Source: an uncultured Methanomassiliicoccus sp. (GTDB taxonomy: Archaea > Thermoplasmatota > Thermoplasmata > Methanomassiliicoccales > Methanomassiliicoccaceae). From it: a stretch of 64,000 nt of DNA. The translations under genes were made by a program, and so were the position numbers. The notes beneath the pieces were generated by a model that was not told where the DNA came from, ran no database searches, and was given only the letters and a program-made list of their open reading frames with translations. The stretch is from contig CAJKRY010000001.1 of the NCBI GenBank assembly GCA_905202485.1, forward strand, positions 368,152-432,151, in the 5' to 3' direction. Positions 26,869-37,127 of this stretch are shown piece after piece. Every line of letters begins with the position of its first letter. Position 1 is the stretch's first letter.

Positions 26869-28257
26869 ATGAGAATAAAAGGACTGAGCAAATCTGATTC
26901 TGAAATCCTTGCGGCGATATTAGACTGTGTTCCCGTTAATGCTGATGATGAGAGCATAGAATTTTTAAAAAAAGAGGCTGCCGGCAATACAGAGTTTGAC
27001 GGAGAAAGATTGTTCAAAAGTACATTCTCACAGATGACCTCATCCAAAATAAAAATGAGAACTTCTACAGCCTATAAACTTATGAATTTAATGAGCGCCA
27101 GCGGAGAGAGTAAAAACAGCATAATCAGAAAAATGTTCAGTCCTGCTATAGAAAATAAGATAGAAACATACTCCCCGATGATCTCTCCCAATAAACTGGA
27201 GATTCTCAAATTTGTTTTAGATGAGTGGACTAAAACTGCATCCAACGCTGATTCAGACTATCCTGAAGCATGCAGAGCTAAAGTTGTCTCAATGCCAGTT
27301 ATGAAAATTACATTAGATGAAGATAATGTGCCTGAAGAATGTATCATCGGTGCACGAGAGTTTATAAAATGTTTATTTCAGTTAAATAATTTAAATAGCA
27401 ATCTTAGATATCCTTCAGAGATAATAGATGAATACTGGGAAGATGTTTCCCCAGATTCGGGAATATTTTCCGCAGAACTTTGTCCGTATCTCAAAAAATT
27501 GTCAATACAACTATTTGATCCATATTACAGCTTCAGCATAAAACGAACTGATGATGAACTTTATGACAGAGTAGCAGAAATGCTGCTGCTGGAAAGCCGC
27601 ATGGGAAGCATTGCAAACTGCACAGTGAGAACATATGGTTCATCGGTGGAAGATGAAACGTCTGTACAGGAGATAAAAAGCATCGAAACAGACATCCTTG
27701 AAGACAGGATAATTCCAAAAGAAGTGTCTGCAGAAGGTCTGGCACGCATACAAAAACTTCTGAAGAATGTCAGTAATCTGAATATTGACATGAAGTTTCC
27801 ATCTGAAGATTTTCTTTGTTTCTTAAATTTTGACATTACAATTGATGATGATATATTCAGAATAGATGGAGTGGAAGTCAAAGAAGAGAACAAAGAGAAA
27901 GTTTCAGGGATAATCAAATTAAGACTTATTGAACTGTCTCAGAAGATTTGTTACAATGCGCATATTCGCAGTGAAGAGGAAGTATACAGCAGAATACAAG
28001 AAATACTAGACATAAAAGAAGAAGATCTCGGCGAAGATAATGTGTCTGAGCTAATAGAGCTTAACTGCATTTCTAATTTATATGACTCAATAAATAATTA
28101 CTGCAGAGCGATCTGCAATGAAATTGTAAAATATCTGCTGGGAATGCGTGAGATGTCATTTACGATCCCCAATATTCTTCTTACTATTCTAAACTGCATA
28201 CTGATAGAAAGAGCAGCTGATGAAATTCTCACTGAACACATGAGGTATGAATCATGA
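26869..28257 (+). CDS. Large helical protein of unrecognised family, paired with a NYN nuclease
   Basis: The 462-residue, acidic, mainly helical protein has no membrane segment and no motif I recognise. It starts MRIKGLSKSDSEILAAILD after a TATA-like stretch (ATTAATTTAAAAG, about 26838-26850). The last four nucleotides overlap the start of the downstream NYN gene (ATGA), so the two are translationally coupled and probably act together. It could be an RNA-binding partner or a regulator of the nuclease (inference). Internal similarity between the segments NNLNSNLRYPSEII and SNLNIDMKFPSEDF hints at a duplicated domain. Confidence 0.75.
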   Translation: MRIKGLSKSDSEILAAILDCVPVNADDESIEFLKKEAAGNTEFDGERLFKSTFSQMTSSKIKMRTSTAYKLMNLMSASGESKNSIIRKMFSPAIENKIETYSPMISPNKLEILKFVLDEWTKTASNADSDYPEACRAKVVSMPVMKITLDEDNVPEECIIGAREFIKCLFQLNNLNSNLRYPSEIIDEYWEDVSPDSGIFSAELCPYLKKLSIQLFDPYYSFSIKRTDDELYDRVAEMLLLESRMGSIANCTVRTYGSSVEDETSVQEIKSIETDILEDRIIPKEVSAEGLARIQKLLKNVSNLNIDMKFPSEDFLCFLNFDITIDDDIFRIDGVEVKEENKEKVSGIIKLRLIELSQKICYNAHIRSEEEVYSRIQEILDIKEEDLGEDNVSELIELNCISNLYDSINNYCRAICNEIVKYLLGMREMSFTIPNILLTILNCILIERAADEILTEHMRYES

Positions 28258-28961
28258 AGTCCATTGGACTGTATGTCGATGGGCCAAACATTGAACGAGG
28301 TCTTTACGAAGCCAAAGAGGCAGTGATTTTACAGAATATAGGCAACATTCTGAAGGAGTATGCTTCACTGAATGGAGATCTCATCGAATCGTTTGTTTTT
28401 ATTGATGAAGAGACTCAGTGGAGAGAAGAAAGCACTAAGATAAATTATGAAAGAAATGGGTTTCAGTTCATTGAAAGCAAGGCTTTCAAATATTTTGATG
28501 CTGGCGGAGGATATGCTTACGGAAAGAGTCTCACAGATCCTGCTATGTATTGCTTTCTGATAGACCGTTTGCATGATGAAGATTGTCCTGATATATTCAT
28601 GATAATTACCGGTGACAAGGATATAACTGTGCCTCTTGAGTATATCAAAGCTCATAAAAAAGATGCCATGGTAGTAGGAGAATCAAGTACGATGTCAGGG
28701 TATTTGATATCAAAGTGCAATGAGCTTGGTTACAGATGTCACTCCCTTCAGCTGATTTCACATGTAAGCGGCTTTAAAGACATGGCGCCTGAAACTATTG
28801 TAAGGCCGGAAGTTAAAAAACGCAGTGAAGGAAGACGTCCGAAAAGCAAAGTCCGTCCCAATCAGATGAATCCCAACAATATTGCGTATTGGAGATCCAG
28901 AGGATTCTCGGAAAGGCCAGAAGACTGGGAAGAACGTCTTAAAAAAGAAAGAACTAATTAA
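28254..28961 (+). CDS. NYN-domain (LabA/PIN-like) ribonuclease
   Basis: The 235-residue protein has the NYN core: GLYVDGPNIERGLYE with the first catalytic Asp at residue 9, an Asp/Glu-rich middle (FIDEETQWREE), DPAMYCFLIDRL, and IITGDKDITVPLEYIK with the second acidic cluster. A MVVGESSTMSGYLISKCNELGY block closes the fold. The C-terminal tail is basic (RPEVKKRSEGRRPKSKVRPNQ) and probably binds RNA. NYN proteins are metal-dependent RNases. It is coupled to the unknown protein upstream and lies about 200 nt from the 3' end of the convergent mcr operon. Confidence 0.88.
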   Translation: MKSIGLYVDGPNIERGLYEAKEAVILQNIGNILKEYASLNGDLIESFVFIDEETQWREESTKINYERNGFQFIESKAFKYFDAGGGYAYGKSLTDPAMYCFLIDRLHDEDCPDIFMIITGDKDITVPLEYIKAHKKDAMVVGESSTMSGYLISKCNELGYRCHSLQLISHVSGFKDMAPETIVRPEVKKRSEGRRPKSKVRPNQMNPNNIAYWRSRGFSERPEDWEERLKKERTN

Positions 28962-29134
28962 TAATAAATATTATTTAAAAACTATTTGATGAATTTTATC
29001 ATACATATTATAGAATATTTGAAAACACAGTAAAAAAAGATTCAACTATTCTAAAAATATCTGGCGAGAATATTCTGACAAACTAAGGATATCTAATATA
29101 ATCAAAATAATATAAAGGTTAAAAATAGAAAAAA

Positions 29135-29152
29135 GTGAAGGGAAGTGGTTTG
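29135..29152 (-). terminator. Shared 3' element and U-tract after the mcr operon
   Basis: On the minus strand, CAAACCACTTCCCTTCAC precedes CTTTTTTCTATTTTTAACC, after the stop of the DUF2098 gene. The same motif followed by T-rich sequence lies downstream of the mtbA-like gene (40846-40865) and the corrinoid gene (42028-42047). Confidence 0.6.
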
Positions 29153-29165
29153 TTTTGGTGTCGTC

Positions 29166-29441
29166 TTAACCTGCTCCTGAAGGAGTGACATCAACGAGAT
29201 CCTTGACCATATCTTCGAATTCTCTCCGAGCGGCCTCAGCATCGTCTAATCTATCCTTCAAGGATTTTTCTTGATCGAAGACACGGTATTCACTATCTTC
29301 AGCTGGCACTAGTGCAGAATAGTGATAGAACAACTGTGTAATATCTAACTGATACCACATTGCTCCATCCTGTTCCTTTTCGGCAATTATCTTGCCGACA
29401 GTTCCAGTGTTTGTGTATTTTACTATGTCTCCGATCTGCAT
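29166..29441 (-). CDS. DUF2098 family protein, last gene of the mcr operon
   Basis: The 91-residue protein begins MQIGDIVKYTNTGTVGKI, then WYQLDITQLFYHYSALVP. This matches the DUF2098 pattern (VxYxNTGTVGK ... LDxTxLYY) restricted to methanogens. A short acidic coiled coil follows. It starts 9-12 nt after mcrA on the same strand, so it belongs to the mcr transcript. A GTG at 29450 is an alternative start. The function is not established; a role in MCR assembly or modification is inferred from context. Confidence 0.82.
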   Translation of the reverse strand: MQIGDIVKYTNTGTVGKIIAEKEQDGAMWYQLDITQLFYHYSALVPAEDSEYRVFDQEKSLKDRLDDAEAARREFEDMVKDLVDVTPSGAG

Positions 29442-29452
29442 GGAAACCACGC

Positions 29453-31108
29453 TTACTTTGCAGGTATGATGACGGTTCTCTCACCGGCAGGCATGAACTC
29501 ACGAAGTGCACCGCGACCGATTTCCTTTGTAATGTTTGCAAAGTCGAACGGTAGGTTCTTGTCGGCGAATGCAACTTTGATGAGTGGGCTGCAAGCGAAA
29601 GCGTCTCCACGGGCTGCGTGAGGAGCTGCTGCGATACCAGCGTAACCGCAAAGGTGACCAACGTTCATTGCATAGTTTGGATAGTTGGGTCCTCTGAGTT
29701 CGAATGGCAGACCTTCGTCGCTTCTGTAGGAGAATGAGTTAGCGGAACCGCACTGGTCCTGTAAGTCGTATCCGTAGAATCCGAGACGTCCGTGCCTTTC
29801 TTTATGCTGGAGCATAGAGAGGTACCATCCGTTTACACCGAAGTCGGCGTTTCCGGTTGCCATTGCACAAGCGATACCAGTTGATGCGGCTGCGACTGTA
29901 GCACGCTGGGATCCACCGAAGTGAGATTCCATGGCTGCAGGGTATTTCTCATACATCTCGAGAGCGTAGGTGTTAACCTCGGTTCCGAGTTTCTCTAACA
30001 GGTCCATTGAAGGCTTGCTCTTGCAGAGACCACCATACTGGGATTTGATTAAGTCAACGGCCCAGTAGACATAGTCTTCAAGGATGTTATCTGTGTATGC
30101 TGCAGTAGCGTACTGTGTGAATCCGACACCACCAGACATGTATGATCCAAGGTAAATCTGATCGAAGATGATTGCACCGAGAGCTACAGTTTCAAGAGCT
30201 GCTCTTGCAGGGTCTTCGGGACATACCCTTGTAGACTGAACCATATCAGCGAGGAAACCGAATGGAATTCCACCGGGCTCGTTTGGTCCTCTGGCTCTCC
30301 TTGCAGGCATCATTGTACCCATTTCAACAACGGATGCGTGCTTTGCGGCGTATGCGAAGTCTGCGATTGCAGCTTCACCGGCAGCAAGACGGTATGCGCT
30401 GATGAATGACATTGAGATCTGCATGGCGCTCCATCTGGACATTGTACCACCGTCGCACACACGTCCGACGATTGTTGGACAGCGTACTACCTGATAGAGT
30501 GATTTGCCGATAGCGTCATTCAGCTGTTTTGCCTGATCTTCTGGGAATTCTTTGTTGATATCGATAACGAAGCGCTTGTCGAGCTGGTCGATAAGTTCTG
30601 AGTTACCGGAGAACACTTTGACGTAACAGTCAGCTGTAAGAGCTGGGCTGCATTCTGCCATGTGTTCCTGAACAACTGCTCCACCGGGCATGGCGTGGTT
30701 AACGGTCTCGAGGTAGTTGTTGATTGTTTCAGGAGTAACTTCCTTTCCCAATCTCTTCTCGATAACTGTGTGAGCGGTATCCAGACCTACGATAACGGTC
30801 CTGCGGATATCATCCCATGCCTGCTGGATAGCGGCGTTGTTTACAAAGTGCAGATCATCAGCTTCTGCATACATATCTGTGTGAGAAAGCTGATAAGGCA
30901 TGAGGACACGCTGACCGAGTGGGACACCGATGTCCTGGTTCATCATTGGAATACCACGGGCTTTTGCAATTGCATTGGCCTGCTCAACCCATTCCCTCTT
31001 TCTCTTAGACTGTTTCCAGCCACCAAAGGTGTAATAGGATGTGTATTCGTCAGTTGGATCTTCTTTAAACTTCTTTTTCATTGCGTCCATGAACAATTTG
31101 TCAGCCAT
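29453..31108 (-). CDS. mcrA: Methyl-coenzyme M reductase alpha subunit
   Basis: The 551-residue protein is unmistakable Mcr[13 protein letters not shown] segment near the N-terminus, the active-site block [20 protein letters not shown] (thioglycine region), [31 protein letters not shown], and [35 protein letters not shown]. Together with McrB and McrG it forms the F430 enzyme that makes methane from methyl-CoM and CoB. It lies 2 nt after mcrG. The adjacent tfuA-ycaO pair probably installs its thioglycine. Confidence 0.98.
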   Translation of the reverse strand: MADKLFMDAMKKKFKEDPTDEYTSYYTFGGWKQSKRKREWVEQANAIAKARGIPMMNQDIGVPLGQRVLMPYQLSHTDMYAEADDLHFVNNAAIQQAWDDIRRTVIVGLDTAHTVIEKRLGKEVTPETINNYLETVNHAMPGGAVVQEHMAECSPALTADCYVKVFSGNSELIDQLDKRFVIDINKEFPEDQAKQLNDAIGKSLYQVVRCPTIVGRVCDGGTMSRWSAMQISMSFISAYRLAAGEAAIADFAYAAKHASVVEMGTMMPARRARGPNEPGGIPFGFLADMVQSTRVCPEDPARAALETVALGAIIFDQIYLGSYMSGGVGFTQYATAAYTDNILEDYVYWAVDLIKSQYGGLCKSKPSMDLLEKLGTEVNTYALEMYEKYPAAMESHFGGSQRATVAAASTGIACAMATGNADFGVNGWYLSMLQHKERHGRLGFYGYDLQDQCGSANSFSYRSDEGLPFELRGPNYPNYAMNVGHLCGYAGIAAAPHAARGDAFACSPLIKVAFADKNLPFDFANITKEIGRGALREFMPAGERTVIIPAK

Positions 31109-31110
31109 GT

Positions 31111-31884
31111 TTATTCCCCCTTGAGAGCGAAGGCCTGGTATCCGCAGAGTGTTCTGAGTGTGTGGATTCTTAAGTTCATGTCCAAAACTTCCTTGTCAGC
31201 GTTCATGTCGTCGCCGTCAATACGGAAGATTGTTGTCATTTTCTTTAAGTCTGCTTCTGGAATAGGCTTTCCTACGGAGATTGGTTTGTCGAGTGGGATA
31301 GCGACCTGGTCTTTAACGTAGTCGACTTCACCAGTCTTTGCATTCCAAACATATCTCTGCCATGCATCGAACATAAGTCCGTTTTCGTCAAGTCTGCAAG
31401 CGTGACCGTGCACAGTTGCACCCCTGATACCGCATCTTGCAGGATCGAAGGTTTCGTTGTCGATGAATTCTTTGGCGACTTTCTCGAGGTCTCTTTCTCT
31501 CATTTCAATGATCTGCCTTCCAGAAAGTGTACCGGTATCAAATCCACGAATTCTTGACATGTATGCCCATGCTCTAACGTATGGAACCATTGGAGCAAAG
31601 TATACGGAATCAGCGAACTGAACGTACCTGACTCTGTCACCTTTCTTTGCACCCTCGATAGGTGTAACGAGCTGTCTGATGAGATCGTCTGGTTCGTTGC
31701 CTTCTTCGAGTGGTGGGTGGATGGACTTATATTCTTCTCCGGGTGACCTGTGTCCCATGATTCTAACAACATCATCCAAAGAAACGTCACGTAGCTTCTT
31801 GAGTTCCTGGGAAGGGTCCATGAAGCGACGCCTGTTTTTGGCTACCTGGCATGTTCCAGGGTAGAATTGTCTCTTGTATGCCAT
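31111..31884 (-). CDS. mcrG: Methyl-coenzyme M reductase gamma subunit
   Basis: The 257-residue protein starts [20 protein letters not shown]. It contains [38 protein letters not shown] and [20 protein letters not shown], the diagnostic McrG blocks. It is placed between mcrD and mcrA with 5-nt and 2-nt gaps. No mcrC lies between mcrD and mcrG, as is usual for Methanomassiliicoccales. Confidence 0.98.
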   Translation of the reverse strand: MAYKRQFYPGTCQVAKNRRRFMDPSQELKKLRDVSLDDVVRIMGHRSPGEEYKSIHPPLEEGNEPDDLIRQLVTPIEGAKKGDRVRYVQFADSVYFAPMVPYVRAWAYMSRIRGFDTGTLSGRQIIEMRERDLEKVAKEFIDNETFDPARCGIRGATVHGHACRLDENGLMFDAWQRYVWNAKTGEVDYVKDQVAIPLDKPISVGKPIPEADLKKMTTIFRIDGDDMNADKEVLDMNLRIHTLRTLCGYQAFALKGE

Positions 31885-31889
31885 AATAA

Positions 31890-32324
31890 TTACCTCTTAC
31901 ATTTTTTGTAATCAGTGATAGTTGGTTGGAATTTTGAGTACCTACCTACTTCAAGGTTATATCCAAACGGAAGAAGGTCATCACAAATCGTTTTGATTTC
32001 TTCAACGGCCTTGTCCACATTGTCTATATCATTGATTTCAACAAAAATTCTCCCTACCAGAAGGTTAAGCTCATATTCCCTTCCCTTCACATTGATTACT
32101 CTACGCTCAGGGTGGTTTACAAGCGTTCCTTTAGCAGGTCCGTTCCCCACAACAGCAGGAAGTCCTTCACCGCTGATGTTTACTTGTCGCACATTTTGTA
32201 CTTCATAGATATTATTCAGTAGTTTTTCTGTTGTGTCTGCAGATAGCATGCGTGCCGGAAATATCAGAACTTCTGGCAGCGGAACGGCTTCAGTTGTTTC
32301 AGTACTCATAATTTTAGTCACCAA
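31890..32324 (-). CDS. mcrD: Methyl-coenzyme M reductase operon protein D
   Basis: The 144-residue protein has the McrD core VLIFPARMLSADTTEKLLN, then GPAKGTLVNHPERRVINVKG with VGRIFVEIND. McrD is not part of the active enzyme and is thought to help assembly or cofactor handling. It lies between mcrB (4 nt away) and mcrG (5 nt away). Confidence 0.95.
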   Translation of the reverse strand: MVTKIMSTETTEAVPLPEVLIFPARMLSADTTEKLLNNIYEVQNVRQVNISGEGLPAVVGNGPAKGTLVNHPERRVINVKGREYELNLLVGRIFVEINDIDNVDKAVEEIKTICDDLLPFGYNLEVGRYSKFQPTITDYKKCKR

Positions 32325-32328
32325 CCAT

Positions 32329-33651
32329 TTACATTAGTTTTTTGGCCTCCTCGCCAACGCATTTGAGTGGTGTGTGGAATTCTGGAATGTCTCCGAATAC
32401 ATCTCTGACTAAGCCTGATGTGGCTTCGGGTGAGAAGTACTGAGTACCAGCATCCAATGAACATCCAGCTGCGACGGCAGGGATAACGAATCCCTTAGAG
32501 TGCCTTGTAACGACGTGGTTACCGTGGAACAGACCAGGGCCACCTCCTCCATAAATGGAGTGAGAGAAGAAAGACATACCAACGGCAACACCCATTGAAC
32601 GTCCAAAGTCTACACCAGGCAGAGCTACTTCGTGTTCAAGTAAGTCGTTGTAATAGAGAATTGTTGATGGAATACCCTGTGAAGCTCTTGCAGCACCAAC
32701 GTTTACCATGATGGCGGCGAGCATACCGCTAGCGGCATATGCATTCCAGAGTGGGAAGTCATCGGTTGTGTATACACAGTATCCAGATGGGAGCTTCTCC
32801 TTTACTCTAATTACTTTGTCTTCAATAGCGCGGTCAACAAGTGATTCGATAACAGTTCCGACGGTTCCAGTGGATCCGTTTGCTTTTACGAGATCAATTG
32901 TCATGTTGTTTGCATTCAAACCCTGATAAGCGAGACCTAAGAGATGGTATCTCTCGAATGGTCCGATAGCGTCACCGAGTTCGAACATAGCAGTCTGTTC
33001 AAATATTGACGCGAGGGCTGCAGCATTCATTGAGTTCTTTCCAGCTAGAGCAACGATGTGGTTTGCTTTGATGTTTCTTAAAGCGTAACCAGATCCCTCG
33101 TTAACCTGTGGAACATCTAAGATAGATGTAAGGTTGGATCCCACGAAGTTAAGAGTTTGTGGATATCTGCCCCAAACAGCTCCCTTAACCATGTTGGCAT
33201 GGAACATATCAACACCGAATTCATCGATGATTGCTTGGGTAACAGCGGCTGCAGTAGTTGTAAATCCAGTGGTGTACTCAACACCAGCATCCATCCTGCG
33301 GGAAGGAACAATTACAATCATGTTCTTTCCTTCGGAGAACACACGAACATCTGTGTCGTCATCGCTGCTGTCTACTTTTACGTAGTCTTTTACTCTTGCA
33401 GCGACTTTTTCTGCATTTGCAACGACAGGTGCGTCGATTTCCTTGCCCTTGATGTATCCACCGCCAACGCGACCAGACTTGAGACTCTTCTCAATTCCAG
33501 CGAGGTTGACAGCGATTGTCCTCTTAGCCAAGGAAGCAGTTCTCTGAATAGCAGGGTTGTATAACGGGCTTATAGCGTCTAATGGAACGCCACTCTCAAT
33601 GAGTTTACCCCTCTCGTCATACAAGTCTATTTTGTCCTTGTATTTAGCCAA
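32329..33651 (-). CDS. mcrB: Methyl-coenzyme M reductase beta subunit, TTG start
   Basis: The 440-residue protein begins [18 protein letters not shown] after a TTG start codon at 33651. It has typical McrB blocks: [43 protein letters not shown], and [28 protein letters not shown]. An excellent ribosome site (AGGAGGT) lies 6 nt upstream, which fixes the TTG. It is the first gene of the mcr operon, behind a predicted 120-nt leader. Confidence 0.98.
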   Translation of the reverse strand: MAKYKDKIDLYDERGKLIESGVPLDAISPLYNPAIQRTASLAKRTIAVNLAGIEKSLKSGRVGGGYIKGKEIDAPVVANAEKVAARVKDYVKVDSSDDDTDVRVFSEGKNMIVIVPSRRMDAGVEYTTGFTTTAAAVTQAIIDEFGVDMFHANMVKGAVWGRYPQTLNFVGSNLTSILDVPQVNEGSGYALRNIKANHIVALAGKNSMNAAALASIFEQTAMFELGDAIGPFERYHLLGLAYQGLNANNMTIDLVKANGSTGTVGTVIESLVDRAIEDKVIRVKEKLPSGYCVYTTDDFPLWNAYAASGMLAAIMVNVGAARASQGIPSTILYYNDLLEHEVALPGVDFGRSMGVAVGMSFFSHSIYGGGGPGLFHGNHVVTRHSKGFVIPAVAAGCSLDAGTQYFSPEATSGLVRDVFGDIPEFHTPLKCVGEEAKKLM

Positions 33652-33804
33652 TTTTCTACCTCCTAATTAATCTTTCCAAGCCAAACAAAGTTCCCTCTGT
33701 CTAGCTAAAAAGTTTAGTTGATTCTCATCAGAAGCGTTAAACTTCAGTGAAAACCGAACCCCCTTGTATGTTTAACGTAAAAGAGAGAGAGGCTTATATA
33801 ATTG
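33652..33804 (-). promoter_or_regulatory. mcr promoter and ~120-nt 5' leader
   Basis: A TATA box (AATTATATAAG on the minus strand, 33804-33794) predicts transcription start near 33772. This leaves a leader of about 120 nt before the mcrB TTG at 33651, with AGGAGGT near its end. That is long compared with the many leaderless genes nearby, so post-transcriptional control is possible. Confidence 0.55.
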
Positions 33805-33884
33805 CTGATTAGAAAGGGTTCATCCATCCATCCCAATCAGGTGTTAAGAAAAACACCCAGCAAAATTTAGCTGATTAACATTCG

Positions 33885-34535
33885 TTAAAAATGCAAATTT
33901 TTTGCATTATTCTTGAGGTCTTCCAAAATAAGCCTCGCATCGAGGTTTTTATAATCTTGATAGTTATAATTCCAATAAGTTAAAAAAGAACTGCATTCAG
34001 CCTCATCTAAAAGCGAGGAAATTACTTCTGCGAATTTCTTGCCTGTGCGATGAGGATAATATACGTTCTTCATAGCAGCAATAGCATTATCTGCAACTTT
34101 TTTGCTAATTACGCCATTGTTGACTGCTTCACATATGTTCAGTCTAAAGTTGATTAAGGGTTCGGAAAGAGGCACTAATGAGAAGGGGTCGTAAGCTAGC
34201 ACAACCTCGTCGTCTCCGTCTACTCTGCCGGACTTATACTCATCATAAATTCTTCCGATGCCCCTCATTCCAAATGAGTCGAGCTCAGCTGCCCGCAGGG
34301 CTCCCATGCTGCCCCCTCCCAATACCGTTATATTAGATTTTAAAAGAGAGATTATTTCCCGGTGTCCTACAGCTGCATCATTCAGCAGAACGCCGTCTAT
34401 GATAGCAACTGTATCTACATCATCTGGAATCTTCTGCAGGTCTCCTCTTTTAACGGGAGGTCTGTATTCCGCATCCAGTAGCTTACGGGCATCCTCATGG
34501 GGCATGCTTGGGCCTACGTAGACAAGAGTGGTCAT
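33885..34535 (-). CDS. tfuA: TfuA-like protein, partner of YcaO
   Basis: The 216-residue protein has the TfuA core: TLVYVGPSMPHEDARKLLDA at the N-terminus, PPVKRGDLQKIPDDVDTVAIIDGVLL, then VLGGGSMGALRAAELDSFGMRGIGRIYDEYKSG and DGDDEVVLAYDP. TfuA works with YcaO in peptide thioamidation, and in methanogens the pair is needed for the McrA thioglycine. It overlaps the ycaO stop by 4 nt. The position directly upstream of mcr supports that role here. Confidence 0.93.
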   Translation of the reverse strand: MTTLVYVGPSMPHEDARKLLDAEYRPPVKRGDLQKIPDDVDTVAIIDGVLLNDAAVGHREIISLLKSNITVLGGGSMGALRAAELDSFGMRGIGRIYDEYKSGRVDGDDEVVLAYDPFSLVPLSEPLINFRLNICEAVNNGVISKKVADNAIAAMKNVYYPHRTGKKFAEVISSLLDEAECSSFLTYWNYNYQDYKNLDARLILEDLKNNAKNLHF

Positions 34536-35770
34536 CTGCCGTTCATCATCCTTAGTCCAATTCTTTCATCGTCGATGGCAAACACTTCCATGCCCGGCAC
34601 TATGACTTTCACGACCGGTATCCCGATCTCTTCACGTGTTAGGTCTACTATGATTGTACGGTTAAGGCCTTTCGCATTCAACCTGGCTCTGGTGATCTGC
34701 AAGTCGTCAAAAATGTCATCGGTAACCTGGTCAGGGAAGCTGTCTAGGGCTATTGATCTCTCAGAGTCATCTAACCACATACTGTTGAGCCGCCTCATTC
34801 TTTCATAGCCGAGTTTTCTTGCAGCTTCTCCTCTAACCGTATCTTCTCTGGCACCGTGAATTTGCGTCAGACGGCTCTGGGCCACTTCCAAAAGTGCTTT
34901 GACTGCTGCCAGTTCAGGATCTAAATGTGTTCCGATGCCGAGGGTCAGAAGTGCCGGATCCTGCATCTCCACATCATCGGCTGCAGCCGCGATGGTCGGG
35001 ATTCCGATATCTGTTGTCAGATCCTTCAGGTGCACCTCTATGCCTTTGGAAGTAAATTTGTCCATCAGATCCTTCACAGGACCGGAAGACGGCACCTCTA
35101 TGTCCCCATTTACTCTTCTATAATATTCAGTGAATGACCATGAGTCTCTTTCCACAACTTCCAACAGGCCGTGGAGAACTGCCTCTTCCAGAGTGTTTCC
35201 TGAGGCCAGACCGTTGGTGGAAGTTCTGAAGAGCATCATGTCCAGTTTAGAAGTGTAAGGATGAAACACTGCCGATGCTGGAACCCACATCTCGCTCATG
35301 GAATTGAGTTCTATGCCTTTCACCCAGCCCACTTGGTATCTGGAAAGGTTGTATGCAGAGCCCTGGGGCAGAATAAGGTCCATCGGGTGAACAGCATTAT
35401 TTGCTGCTGTAAACTCCTCCACACCTGCACGCACAACCTGCATGCCGCTCTGCTCTGCACAATATCTCTCTATGCCTTCCATGATCGAAGACACCTTTGC
35501 TTCGTCCTTGGTAAGGCCTTTTCCATTATAGACAGAAATCGCTCCGCTCTCCGCAGAGGGCCTTATTGACGAAAAAACCGGTATTCCGATACGATCAAGG
35601 TCTGTTATGTCTGCAGTCCTTGTAATCCCTGCAACCTTGGCAAATGGCTCTATGCGCTTCAAGGTTGTTTCTGGATCAACGGCATGATGACCCCCGTGAG
35701 TATATTTTTTCGGTGTGGGACCCAGCTTCATGAAGCGTAAATTGGCTATGTGATAGTTTAACCTTCTCAT
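34532..35770 (-). CDS. ycaO: YcaO-family thioamidation enzyme
   Basis: The 412-residue protein carries YcaO signatures: [16 protein letters not shown] (ATP/Mg ligands), [26 protein letters not shown], and [33 protein letters not shown]. It ends with a less typical hydrophobic-proline tail. ATP-dependent YcaO activates the backbone amide of an McrA glycine for thioamidation. It is transcribed with tfuA and divergently from the SAM methyltransferase gene at 35843. Confidence 0.94.
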   Translation of the reverse strand: MRRLNYHIANLRFMKLGPTPKKYTHGGHHAVDPETTLKRIEPFAKVAGITRTADITDLDRIGIPVFSSIRPSAESGAISVYNGKGLTKDEAKVSSIMEGIERYCAEQSGMQVVRAGVEEFTAANNAVHPMDLILPQGSAYNLSRYQVGWVKGIELNSMSEMWVPASAVFHPYTSKLDMMLFRTSTNGLASGNTLEEAVLHGLLEVVERDSWSFTEYYRRVNGDIEVPSSGPVKDLMDKFTSKGIEVHLKDLTTDIGIPTIAAAADDVEMQDPALLTLGIGTHLDPELAAVKALLEVAQSRLTQIHGAREDTVRGEAARKLGYERMRRLNSMWLDDSERSIALDSFPDQVTDDIFDDLQITRARLNAKGLNRTIIVDLTREEIGIPVVKVIVPGMEVFAIDDERIGLRMMNGR

Positions 35771-35842
35771 CCCTGCTTGATTTATTCATCAAACCCGATT
35801 CTCAAGTGATTTAGATATATTATAGAATGATATCAGGCACCG

Positions 35843-36673
35843 ATGAAACTCCACGAACTTTTGGGCATTCCTTCGATCGAACTGATTGAACCTACATTCG
35901 AATCACTGATTAATGAAGCGTATACTGATGAAATTCTTCTTGAGACGGGCACTGAAGCCAAATTGGTGATTAATGAAAAAGGATGGCCTGCGCTCTTTGC
36001 TCTAAAATCCGGTGAAAACTGGAGAGGCAGCGTTTTCATTCTCAGACCTCCGGTGGTGGAAATCATTGAAAAGTTCGAGGAGATTGACGGGGAGTCGATA
36101 GAGCTCGATACAGAGACTCTTATGAGGTCCGTTAGAGAATATTACGTAGATATGCTGTGCGAAGATGTCCCGCCCGCCATTGAAGACTTTTCACCTGACA
36201 GGGCTTCAAAAGTAAGAGAGCTGCTGTCTGAAATCTGGGGAGAAGGGACCGGGGAAAAATGTCTGGACTGCGGCTGCGGATCTGGTATGGGTGCTCTGAT
36301 TCTCAGAAGTTTGGGGTATTCACCAGTCAGTTATGACAATGACGCCTCGCTGCTCCGCTTAGGCATTGAAAGCCAGCGGCTTAAAGCAGACGAGACTCTC
36401 TGCATTGACGCACGCTATGCCTCATTTTACGTACCACGCTGCCAATACGGGCTGGCCTTGATGGCCGGGAGTATCAGCATGCATACAGCCCATATCTGGA
36501 AAGACATACTTGAAGAGCTGACGGAGCAGTGCCAGGAGATCATTGTGACCGTGGAAAGCGAAAAAGAAGCTCAGATTGTAAAAGAATGGGCAGAATCATC
36601 AGGAAGAGAAACCACTCTAATGGAGAACGAAAGAGACGGTTTCTATGATCGTTGGGTATGTCTGATTTCTTAA
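35843..36673 (+). CDS. SAM-dependent methyltransferase, function unknown
   Basis: In this 276-residue protein the C-terminal half is a class-I methyltransferase: motif I CLDCGCGSGMGALIL, then SVSYDND-like SPVSYDNDASLLRLG and a hydrophobic strand GLALMAGSISMHTAHIW. The first 130 residues are an extra domain that I do not recognise. The gene is divergent from ycaO, with 72 nt between them, and close to mcr. It is a candidate for modifying McrA or a translation or cofactor component (inference from context only). Confidence 0.75.
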   Translation: MKLHELLGIPSIELIEPTFESLINEAYTDEILLETGTEAKLVINEKGWPALFALKSGENWRGSVFILRPPVVEIIEKFEEIDGESIELDTETLMRSVREYYVDMLCEDVPPAIEDFSPDRASKVRELLSEIWGEGTGEKCLDCGCGSGMGALILRSLGYSPVSYDNDASLLRLGIESQRLKADETLCIDARYASFYVPRCQYGLALMAGSISMHTAHIWKDILEELTEQCQEIIVTVESEKEAQIVKEWAESSGRETTLMENERDGFYDRWVCLIS

Positions 36674-37127
36674 TTGTAAGTTGTCATCTGCCACAGCAAC
36701 ATATTGAAAAGCCTGGAAAGGCCCTGTAAAATCAAATGGTATGGCGAGGGAGGCATTTACTAACCACCACTACACACCATTTGCCCGTGAATTTGTAAAG
36801 ATTAGCGTAAGTTTGGGGAAAACACGAAAAATGAAAAATCGCTGGGTAGCCAGTTATCTCAAGGTTTGAAGACTTATTAAGGGATACAAACAAGATGACA
36901 AAACACTATTTATCTGCACAATATTAGTTTCAGAACGAATATATTAAGAGCTGGACAATCTGAATTGTTCAGCCCTGATATCAGCAAGTATTATGAGAGT
37001 ATATTTTGAAAACATCTTGTTTATATATTTTAGATATGATTACTTTGCAGAATAGTAATAACACAGCTCTGCTGAATGTGTGTTCAGAAAGCAGTTCGTT
37101 GAGTGCTTCAAAAGACTGGCGATTCGT
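36674..37127. other. Intergenic region with one small ORF and a hairpin
   Basis: A 42-codon ORF on the plus strand (36741-36869, starting MAREAFTNHHYTPF) has a normal composition but no recognised family. Further on is a hairpin GCTGGACAAT-CTGA-ATTGTTCAGC (36951-36974), with one G-T pair. It lies about 155 nt before the next gene and could be a terminator or leader element. Nothing else is recognised. Confidence 0.4.

Noticed and set aside
30662..31321. 219-codon plus-strand ORF
   Set aside because: Antisense to mcrA and mcrG, which are certain; composition is of a shadow frame.
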